Source: Pieris napi | Lineage: Eukaryota; Arthropoda; Insecta; Lepidoptera; Pieridae | NCBI RefSeq assembly: GCF_905475465.1 | Contig: NC_062246.1 | Coordinates: 8,954,001 to 9,018,000, forward strand | Direction: 5' to 3' | DNA length: 64,000 nt | Shown: piece by piece, positions 43,767-55,700 of the stretch | How the letters are laid out: every line of letters starts with the position of its first letter | Position numbering within the stretch: the first letter of the stretch is position 1 | Program-made: the position numbers and the translations under genes | The notes under the pieces: generated by a model | The model's database searches: none | What the model was told of the DNA's origin: nothing | Seen by the model: the letters and a program-made list of their open reading frames with translations, nothing else

Positions 43767-46700
43767 CTACCTATTAAACGTAAATTTACCAGAATTTTCT
43801 CCTTTCGGATTGATAAGCTGCCGATATTCAGTACTAAGCCTTCGTCTCCCGTGTTCGTATTTAGCCTCCTTGGCCAACAAAGCTTCCCTTTGTATCTGCG
43901 TCTTCAGTTCTGTGGGTATATCTGGTATAAACAGCTGCATCAAACCTGTTAGGCCAAATACGACGTGCTGAAAATTAAATTATGTTTACCTTTGGAACAC
44001 TAGCAATCGACTTTTGAAATATATTTTACATAGCTTACCTCAAAAACAACAACAAATGCAAGTCTAGCGGCGAAAACATGCCAATAGTGGGGGGATAGAC
44101 CATATGGGTCCTTATGATTGGGGGGGTTACGATATCCCCGATATCATTGGGCATATCACACGTTGGCGGATCAATTTCATTCTCGTCCGCACCCCAATCT
44201 TCACGATAGTCTGATGTGTTGAATACTGAAAAATTGTGTTAAAAAGGCAAACTTAATCAAATACGTAGTCAAGATTAAGTTAGAAAAAGTAACTGCTTAC
44301 GTAAAATACTTGTGTCAAATATTTTTCTTTATATGTATAGGAAAGTCATATGTTTAATATAGAGAGAGTTGCAATATACACAGCATGGGAAAGGCACTAC
44401 TTATTAAAAATCAATCCTAAGGAATAGGAGTTAAGTGTTTTAACATTTAATTAATTAATGAAAAATTATTTAATATTAATTTATTTTATTATAATTTAGC
44501 TGGTAGCGAACTGATTACATAGGAATTATAAATCGAAAAATACCAGAAGTATTACAAAGAAAATGCGATGCACGACCTAACGTAATGTAGTAATTATAGA
44601 TGTTTCGGTCTATGTCTGTGTATGTGTGAGAGAAGTAAACAGAGCAAGCGTGTGTAGTTTTATTTCATCCATTTTATATCTAATTTGTTTATGATAAATT
44701 TAATTGCCTACGATATCGATAGTTAACAGTTCTCAGTACTTTAATAACCTCAGACATTGGTGTTATATCTAATTAAAACTCCACCCTTAGTCTGTATCTT
44801 TTAATAGCGTCAGCGATACCGAGCCCACTGTTCGTAGTCACGCTTGGTCACGTGACCATTTAAATACAAATTTGTTTGGTTAGTGGGTCACGCCTGTTGA
44901 AAAAAGACTTTGTCTTGAGCCCCTAATGTCAGGATCGTACGGAACAAAAACACATTATTATGAAGTTACAGAGTAAGAGCCCTGGTGAAACTTATTATAT
45001 TTTAAATACTTACATGACAATGAATGGTCGATATAGCCAGACAGGGTATTATCTGGCGAGTATACATACTTATATACCATCCTAGGTATAAAGTCACTTG
45101 TGTAGGCTATTACAAATGCCTGAAAAGATTGTAAAAAAAGGTTTTAGTTGATATTTATAATTTAATAACTGTCCAGGTTTCTGAGTTTATATATTGCGAG
45201 TATATTCATATTTCATATTAATATATAAGTAATATTCATATTCGCTTATTGATAAATTTAATTTTTTTTAATTTTTTTTTGAGAAAAAGCTTGCCAACGC
45301 TCGGCACACCGACACATTCGTAAAAACAAACACAAAATACAATTTTTAATGTGACAAGCACTTAAAGGCAAACATGACATACATATAGAGATCATAATCC
45401 GGTCAAATTAGACTAAAAAATAGGGGTAAGGTTACAAAAATTCCCACTTGGCTGAATATTGGTAGGATTGTTCAATACACTATTATAAAGGAAATGTGAA
45501 AAGTCCTCATCGATCCGGCACGTGCAAAAAAATTTACTCGGGGTCCAAGATCACAAAAACGGGTTTTTCGCGATTTTCAGCAAAATAGTAAGTTTTATCA
45601 TAAAATTAGTTGAGACAAAAATTGTAGATCAGATAATTATCTATAAAAAATGTCTAAATACTTTTTTTCCTAAGAGCCACCGTTTTTGAGATATAACGAT
45701 TCAAAAAGTTGAAAGAGTTGTAATCGTCATAATATGCACACGTTTCCACGCCACCTATGAGGTAGTGTACTTAGCGCGATTTTTTTTCATGTGGTTTCCC
45801 CGGTAGGCCTATTCTACTGATCTTTTATTATTCAGTTTAATATGAAACTATGGAATAACTGTAGATATTGACAAGGGTTGAAAATGATGAAAGGTGTAAA
45901 TTACAAAAAATAAGAAAATTTATCCGTCTTTTGCAAAGTGTCAAAATCATGCACTATTTTTACATGCAATAACTGGTTGTGATTCAACATCTGCATTTTT
46001 CAGGAGAAGTAAAACAACTGTTTTTAAAATGATTGAAAAACAAAATTTAGTTCAGTGTGCTGGAGTTTTTAAAAAGAGTAATTCAACTCCACAAGAAGTT
46101 ATCACCAACGGAATTCGCTTTCTTCTCGCTTTGTATGGAGCTCCTAAAAAAAATACGTGCTTAGATATATTCAGATATGCATGTTTCGTTAAAAATACTC
46201 GAAATAAAAAACAAGTGCAGTTAGCATGTCTTCCTCCAACCTCAGCGGCTGCTCATCAACATCTTTTTCGGGTATATTACCAAGTTCAAGTGTGGCTTGG
46301 TAATCAGTTAGACCCAAAAGACTGGGGTTGGAAGTTGGTCGACAATTCATTAGAGCCAGTTCAAACTTTACTTCCACCTGCACCAGAAAAACTACTAAAC
46401 ACAATTTTTTGCAACTGAAAAAAGGGATGTAGTGCTAAATGTGGTTGCAAAAAAGTTGGACTGTTTTGTTCTGTAGCATGTACAAACTGTCAAGGCCGGT
46501 CATGCTCCAATGTTGAATTGCCAACAATTGAAGATTCATTTGATGTTGACGAAGAGACATGCGATGTGTCATTATTGGGACAATTTATTAACACCCAGAA
46601 TGAAGAAGATAAAGAAGAAGAAGAAGAAGGAGAAGAAGGAGAAGAAGGAGAAGGAAGAGAAGAAGAACAAGAACAAGAGAAAGCAGAAGTTAATGATGAT

Positions 46701-49700
46701 TTAGATTCAGACGGATAAATTTTCTTATTTTTTGTAATTTACACCCCTTTCATCATTTTCAACCCTTGTCAATATCTACAGTTATTCAATAGTTTCAAAT
46801 TAAACAGAATCATAAAAGATCAGTGGAATAGGCCTACCGGGGAAACCACATTTAAAAAAACGCGCTAAGTACACTACCTCAAAGGTGGCGTGTAAACGTG
46901 TGCATATTTGACGATTACAACTCTTTCAACTTTTTGAATCGTTATATCTCAAAAACGGTGGCTCTTAGGAAAAAAAGTATTTAGACATTTTTTATAGATT
47001 ATTTTTCCGACCCAAATATCGGCCAATAGAATTGCACCATTCGACGTCACGTGGTACAACCTACATGGTATTATACTGATAATTTTTTGTGAAAATTTTC
47101 TCTGGTCGTTTCTTCAAGAAAAGTATTAAGTAGTTGTTTTATTCATTATGAAATTCTTATTTGTTAACTGTACATTTCGTCTCATGGTGCAATTCTATTG
47201 GCCGACATTTGGGTCGGAAAAATAATCCCCCGAATACCACACGAGCTTCAAAATTATCGGGCAATAGTATTATAAGTGATAATTATCTGGTCTACAATTT
47301 TTGTCTAAATTAATTTTATGATAAAACTTACCATTTTGCTGAAAATCGCGAAAAACCCGTTTTTGTGATCTTTGACCCCGAGTAAATTTTTTTGCACGTG
47401 CCGGATCGATGAGGACTTTTCACATTTCCTTTATAATAGTGTATTGAGCAATCCTACCAATATTCAGCCAAGTAGGAATTTTTGTAACCATGGATGTCTA
47501 AATTGACCGGACTATCATAACTTATTATTGAACAAAACAAACATTACAAAAAAAATCACTCAAACAAACAATTACACTAATCAAAGAAAAAATTCAAATT
47601 ACAGAAAACTAAACAAAAATCCATTTTATAGTGTGAGTGGAGCAACTATGTATATCCAGACCTAGCTCGTTTATAAGACTGCTTAATCTGGACATCGGTG
47701 AGCTTTGACCAAAACGCGTTCTACGGAAAGGAGGGACAAATGGAATAATGGGATGCCTGGGGTATTATTACACGGAACTTAAATTTCGATAGGAGGTTCG
47801 GGCAATCAATCAGATTATTTTGCTAATGTAACTTTCTGATTTCGTTCATTACTTTTCGGTGTACGTCAATTTACGCTTTTAAGAAAATTTTGCGGTAGAA
47901 AATATTTTTTTAGACTATGTTACTCGCTACTAAAACGTATATGAGAAGTATATATGTGTAATAAAGTGATTATTTTTAACTTACATTAGAAACTACTGCT
48001 GCGTATGTAATCCCTTTTAAAATTCCATACCTGAAAAAAATAGTTTTGTTTTAATTCTCCTACTTTAAGCCTATTTATGGTAATGTAATGATTTAAAGTC
48101 CACTAAAGGTCTTTAAATAACTTATAATTCTAGCAGTAATGTTTATTGTGTTCACCAGCGCTTAAGTTTTATTTTCTTACTTATAGTTGCTAAAACTACA
48201 CAAAAGGACTAAGCTAGTACTAAAATTAGTTAAGTTACATATACATGTTAACGATAATGTCCAAAAAGTTCGACTACACTGATATTGAAGTCATTTGTTT
48301 TCATTTAGAACAACCGCCACTGAACTTAACTAGCGACCTAACTTTTTTGTTTAAAATCCAGTTTTACAATAAAAAATTATGGTATTTATAAAAAAAACTA
48401 GTGACGCTACAACTCTTAATCTTGCCTTCTTTTATTGATTTTTTATATTTTTTCTTTTACTAAAAAAATTTGGTTTTAATAATAATAATAAATATTTTAA
48501 TTAACAATAACGCCAATTTACCAAGCACCAATATCTTCCACCCTCTCCGCTAAAGGGCGCCTCGCCTGTGTGACCATCTTATACGCGTCCAACCGAATTT
48601 CAGCAATATTATTCAGTAACGCGAATAAAGGTGCCAGGGGAAACGCAGCTACGAACAATGTTACGAATCCATATTGAAGTACTGAAAAAAATCAAAGCAT
48701 AGATTATAAACAGACATAGATATCGTAGTCTGTTTTTTGAACAGTTTTGAGAAAGAACCTTATTTGAAATATATATACCTTATTTGAAAATAATATTAAG
48801 AATAAACTTAGGTTTCTTAAAAATTCAAATGATGCTAATGAGCAATACGAATATTTATGTCAACAAATAAGCATAGAATTTGCTAGCATATTTAAACAAA
48901 AAACTGTTTCTTTAAACTCTAAAATGAAATTCTGTGACTGGGCCACACCAGGTATTTACGTTAGTAGAAGAAAATTGTATGATCTATATTATGAAAAGTC
49001 AATTTCTACTGAGCAGTCGCTTATAAACTATGTCAGAAATTATTCAAAAATATTTAAAAAAGTTTGTAATATAGCAAAGGCAAATTATTTGAGTAATAAA
49101 ATAAAAAAATCGGACAATAAAATTAAGACCACTTGGAACATTATCAATCAAGAAACTGGTAAAACTTCATTTAAAGATAGCTCTTTTGAAATTAATATTA
49201 ATGGCAAAATTATAAAAAAAGATGCAGCGGTCGCAAATGCTATGGAGTCCTTTTTCTCTGAAATCCCTGCAAGAATCACTAGTAAACTGAATTCATCTAC
49301 GCAATTCGCGCTTTCACTTTTAACGTCTAGCACAAATAAAAATAGTAGTGCATTCGATTTTCATAAAATTAACACGGATTCTATTGTAAAGGCATTTAGA
49401 TCGTTGAATAAGAAGAAAACAGAAGATCTATGGGGAATATCAGTAGCTGTAATAGCACCAATAATTGGAAATATTTCTCCTTATCTAACGATTATTTTTA
49501 ATAGATGTATCGATGATGGGGTTTTTCCCAATCTCATGAAATATAGTAAAATTATTCCTTTATTTAAGACTGGAGACAAATCGGACCCCACGAATTTCCG
49601 CCCTATATCAATTTTACCAACTCTAAGTAAAATATTTGAAAAAATTATTCATAATCAATTGCTTTCACATTTTAGATTAAATAAACTATTTCATGATAGA

Positions 49701-52700
49701 CAATTCGGTTTTACTAAGGGTAGATGTAGTACGGATGCGGGTGTGGAGCTCATGAAGCAAATATTCGATGCCTGGGAAAATAAACAGGATGCTTTAGCTG
49801 TCTTCTGTGACCTGTCCAAGGCTTTTGACTGTGTAGAGCATAAAACATTATTGGGAAAATTACAGTATTATGGCGTCTCAGCAAACTCAATAAAAATAAT
49901 AAATTCATACTTGAGTGACCGATTACAAAAAGTGGTTATAAATAAAGCAGAGTCTTTAGGAGCTCCTATTCTCATGGGTGTGCCTCAGGGGTCGATATTG
50001 GGGCCGTTGCTCTTTCTTATCTACATAAATGACCTGCCATTTTATATAAATAACTTATGTGAAACGGTATTATTTGCAGATGATACATCTCTTATTTTTT
50101 AAAATCAGTAGGAACGCAATAAATTTTGACGAGGTAAATGATGCCCTTTCCCGAGTTATGTGTTGGTTTACTTATAATAACTTGTTACTAAATTCTAATA
50201 AAACAAAATGTATTAGATTTTCTTTGCCTAACGTAAAACAGGTCAGTACAAACATTAATATTAATGAGGAAATAATTCAATGTGTTGATTCAACTGTATT
50301 TTTAGGGATCACTCTAGATTCTCGTTTGCAATGGAAGCCCCATATTACAAATCTATCGGCAAGACTTAGTTCGGTTGCTTTTGCGATAAGAAAGATTAGA
50401 TGGATGTCTGATGTCGAAACGGCGAGGCTTGTATACTTCAGTTACTTCCATAGTGTTATGACATATGGTATATTGTTGTGGGGCTCAGCGGCCGATATTC
50501 AAGATATTTTTGTTTTACAAAAAAGAGCAATACGCGCTATATACAAATTAAAACCGCGTGACTCGCTAAGAGAATTATTTAAAGAGATTGGTATTTTAAC
50601 AGTTGCCTCCCAATATGTGTATGAAAATATTATGTACGTTTATAAAAACATTAATAAATTTATAAAGCGCAGTGACTGTCACAATTTAAACACAAGAAGT
50701 AGGAATAGACTTGATTTTCCAGCTTTCAGACTTCATAAAACTGCTCACTCATTTATGGGGAAATGTATACAGATATTTAACAAGATTCCGGACCGTGTAA
50801 CCAAACTTCCGATACATGAGTTTAAGCTTTGCATCAAGAAAATCCTAACAAAGGGAGGATATTACACTGTTCGGGAATTTATAGACGATGACAATGTGTG
50901 GGCACTAGTGCCGCTGTAAGATGGGGAGTTGACATGCATAAGAGTACAAATTGTACCTAAATGATTAAATGACTTATTATTATTATTAACCGTCTTGGGA
51001 TTTGAGGTTGCAGTATTGTAGTATATAATTTAATATATAAAAAAGGACCTATATAATTTATTTAAATGAATTAAATGACGGACGGCAACGCACTCGCGAG
51101 CCCTCTGGTAATGTGATTGTCTATGGGCAGAGGTATCACTTACAATCAGGTGAGCCTTCTGAACGTTTGACGCCTATTTATAAAAAATGACGTGTTAGGA
51201 ATAAGAGTTTTATTAGTTTGCATATAGCCCCGCCGGGTATCTGTCCGCACAGAATCTAATCTACTTTTCTAAGCTTACATAATGATGGGGAATAATAAGA
51301 CAATTAAGTTCTTTAAAAACCCAAATAGAGACTTTTCTCCATCTCATATCAAGTCTTTTATGTAGCGATCCTTTTTTAGGTCAACCTCCTTGAACCTATA
51401 TAAATAAAAAGAAGCACAAAATTTTATATATGTATAATAAAATTTTGCATGGCGCAAAACTCGAAGACGGCTGAAACAATTCGAGTATTTTTTTATTTAT
51501 TTCTTGAACTCTGAGGAAGGTTTTTATGAAGAGAAAATAAAAAAATAAATTATATGTTTTATTACGGAAAAAACAGTCTCTATGGCTTAGCACATCAAAA
51601 TGTTCCTAAAGTACGCTAAGTAAAAAAAATCATATCAAGGCGTAACGGACTTCCCGGGGGTAGCTAGTATTCAATAAACTTGTCATATATATAGACCACA
51701 AGCCCATGAACAAAAAATACCTGTGAAATGACCCAACGTGAATTACGCTTAGAAGGCTGTTACTATATCTGAAAATAGCTCTGAGCACTATGCCGTCATT
51801 TCTGATCGGTACATGTGAGTACGTGAGTGAATGGACTTTCTCAGGTACAATGGGGGAATTTCGACTAATTATTAATGTACGGCTTTGTTATAAGTGTATA
51901 GATGATTAAAAATAAATGTCGAAAAACCTAGTGCCGTACAAATGTGATAGTGCCGGAAGTCGGTGCAAATTTTTAATTCGACGACAGTTGCAGAAGCAAT
52001 ATAGGTCATTTATTACTGTACGGCATTTGTGTGATTCCTTTTGGACACATATAGAGATACTTTACCCGTAAACGCCGTACATATTCCCAGCGGAGCGGTC
52101 GAAAGCCAAGGGTCGCAACATATGTCTGATTAGCATATAGGTGATGATGATATGAATCAACATAAAATTAAATGATCTTGAGAGTACTTCACAAATAGAT
52201 AACATTTTCCAGCATGCCGTACATTTTTTGTGGAACACATAGGTGTATGGGGTAAATTACTTTTCTCAGAAAAGAGTCATTTTCCGGTGACTTTTATCTG
52301 TACGGCAATAACACAGGTTATTAATACTTTAGACAATCTTCAATAAAAGATAAATGCCGTACACTTTCGATAGTCCGCTACCACCGCCTACCGATACAGG
52401 GCGTCCCAAAGTTATGGGAAATGAAGGGAAAGTACCTTAAATATCGTAGATAGGGTATTTTACTAAAAGAAGACTTTATGTTATTTTTAAAAGTTATTAA
52501 TTCTGCATTCAAAGATTTTTTAAAAATTACTTGCCTCGTCTGGGAATCGAACTGACTTAAATGTAAAAAAAAAACACCCCTACTTTTATGATGCCAATCG
52601 AAAGAATGGCCAAAAAATAATAACTCTTCTTAAGTAACATAGTATTTTAAAAGAAAGGAACAGCGTGAATATATCTTTTTAATCAAATTAAAAACATTAT

Positions 52701-55700
52701 CTATCGTATTCGGCCTAAAAAAATCCCCTACGAGTCTGTTACTTTAGAAAAGTTATTAGGTTTTGGCCATTCTTTCGATTGGCATCATAAAAGTAGGGGT
52801 GTTTTTTTTTTAATTTAAGCCGGTTCGATTTCCAGACGAGGCAAGTAGTTTTTAAAAAATCTTTGAATGCAGAATTACTAACTTTTATAAATAACATAAA
52901 GTCTTCTTTTAGTAAAATACCCTATCTGCGATATTTAAGGTACTTTCCCTTCATGTCTCATAACTTTGGGACGCCCTGTATTATAATATATATTTTTGTT
53001 AAAAATATTTTTCCTTTACCTCTCTCTGCTGGTACGATAAGGCTGTAAATATGCTTTACATTAATGACCTTAAGGGACACCTCAAACGTCGTCGAAGTTT
53101 TTATCAGCTGTAAAGAATAATCTGGAGTAAAATGTACGGCATCTGGTTTTTTTTGTTTATTTATATTTGTTACATATAAAATAACAATAATCTTTGAAAA
53201 TATTACTCCCCATATTACACTAGGAGCATTTGAAAAGTCATCTAAATTTCGGAAATTTCATATATTTTTTATCATAATATTTTTATTTGTTACCATTTAT
53301 AATGAACGGCTATAATGTACAACGATAACATTTAGTAACATAATGTAAAAAAACAAGTTGCCGTACATTATTCTCTGATCTTACAGCAGTAAGAACTTGG
53401 TAAATCCTGAAATTTCGATAAATATTTAATTACACAAATATTAACTATAATATTTGGACGGCATAATTATAAAACATTATTGTCCGTGTTAAATAATATT
53501 TTGAACATGTTGCCGTACATTTTACAATGACCTTAGGGTATATGGGTGTAGGGGTAGGGTTCCGACCCTTGGCTTTCGACCGCTCCGCTGGAAATATGTA
53601 CGGCGTTTACGGGTAAAGTATCTGTATATGTGTCCAAAAGGAATGACACAAATGCCGTACAGTAATAAATGACCTATATTGCTTCTGCAACTGTCGTCGA
53701 ATTAAAAATTTGCACCGACTTCCGGCACCATCACTTTTGTACGGCACTAGGTTTTTCGACATTTATTTTTAATCATCTATACACTTATAACAAAGCCGTA
53801 CATTAATAATTAGTCGAAATTCCCCCATTGTACCTGAGAAAGTCCATTCACTCACGTACTCACATGTACCGCTCAGAAATGACGGCATAGTGCTCAGAGC
53901 TATTTTCATATATAGTAACAGCCTTCTAAGCGTAATTCAGGTTGGGTCATTTCACAGGTATTTTTTGTTCATGGGCTTGTGGTCTAATACGTCAATACTT
54001 ACTCATTTCTAAGTACTCGTCAAATAGCGCAAGTCTACCAGGGTCCTGTAAGTGGTAGTCCTGCTCCCAGGCCATGTGGGGCTTACTGGGGTCCCGGGTC
54101 ACCGCTCTGTGAGACCTCTGCCGCCACCAGTTGTGGAGTTTGCTATGGAGAATTTTTTTTTCCATAATTATTTACAAATAATAGTCTCACACTTCTTTTA
54201 ATAATTCTATTATAGATTATTATAGAGTCCAGATAAGTGTAAAAGAGTTACGAATAGTAGCTATTACAACTCGTAATTTCTAATTTGGATGTGGTGTTCA
54301 AGATTAACAGATTTTTTTTGTCAAGAAAGAGGAAAAAACCTAGAGAAGGATATGAAATTAAAAGGAGTTAAATTTTTGTTTTGCTTAATTTTAACAAGCT
54401 AGTCAAAATTTAGTTACGAACATTTATACAAAGGACATAATATATGCACTTAAAGAATAATATAAGCACTTAGTACTATACTCTTCTTAAAGCCACAGCC
54501 AGCATTGGAATACTTGGCGTTGACATATCGAACGACGTTCAGTTTCGCGGTCACTTGGAGGGAAAGGCTAAATTAGCCTCCAAAAAGCTTGGTGTGCTCA
54601 GCAAGGCGAGGCGGTACTTCACTCCGGGCCACCGCATGCAACTATATAAAGCGCAAATTCGGCCCCACATGGAGTACTGCTCTCACCTCTGGGCGGGGGC
54701 TCCCCAGTACCAGCTCCTTCCACTTGACCGTATACAACGCAGAGCGGTTCGAATCGTCGACGACCAATCCCTCTCCGAGCGGCTTGATCCTTTGGCGTTA
54801 CGTAGAGATGTGGGGTCACTATGCATCTTCTATCGCATTTACCATGGAGAGTGTTCAGAGGAGTTGTTCGGATTAATACCTGCAGCTGAATTTCATCATC
54901 GGACGTCGAGACAGAATACGAAATTCCACCCGTATCACCTCGACGTCCGCCGTTCCACAACTGAGCGTTTTTCAAGGCAGTTTTTGCCGCGCACCACCAC
55001 TATGTGGAACCAGCTGCCCACTGAAGTATTTCCGAACCAATTCGACTTAGGGTCCTTCAAGAAAAGAGCGTACCAATTCTTAAAAGGCCGGCAACGCACT
55101 CGCGAGCCCTCTGGCATTGAGAGTGTCCATGGGCGGCGGTATCACTTAACATCAGGTGAGCCTCCTGCCCGTTTGCCCCCCGTTATATAAAAAAAAAAAA
55201 AAAAATACTGTAGTACATAACACACTTAGCATACTTACGGATAACCCAACTCCACGAAATTATTAAAACATTGCTTTCCAATCATGATTATTGCTAATTG
55301 TATACATAATTCAGAGAGACAGCCAGCAGGGTCACAAATGTCACCTTTCAATTTAAAAAACTCAGATTTTCTGGCTTGATCATCGCCAGGGTAGTCGTAG
55401 AAACGGCCCTAAAGCATTTCAGGATAGATTAGTTATCAAAACGCGCAAACGTAGAATATAAAAGAGCATGAACCCCCAATGTTCCTAAAGTCTTGATTTA
55501 CATGGACCATGAATTTTTCAAGCAGATTGTATTTTATTACTAACTCTAACTAACGTAAGAACTCCAAAATTACCCATTTTTAAAAACACGTTCCGAGACT
55601 GCGCAAACAAATGAATTCTATTTTTAAAAACGGAAGAGATTTGCTTTTTATTAATGCCTGCCAGTATTTGTTTTCCTTTCCAAAGAGAATGTATTGGGTT

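Larger units (their letters stand above)
45398..47513. mobile_element. long-armed palindromic element carrying a CXC-protein fragment
   Basis: Left arm 45398-45928 (531 bp) and right arm 46711-47513 are inverses of each other, the right arm being interrupted by an insert at about 46998-47279. Outer ends read TCCGGTCAA(A/T)TTAGAC. The word ATCATAA occurs at both outer edges (45391-45397 and 47514-47520), a likely target duplication of 5 to 7 bp depending on where the terminal repeat starts. The 782-bp loop is almost wholly open reading frame. It lies in an anoctamin intron on the opposite strand. Superfamily not identified. Confidence 0.85.

Noticed and set aside
46510..46704. Lysine-rich 64-codon frame
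   Set aside because: It is the out-of-frame reading of the GAA-rich acidic tail of the loop protein.
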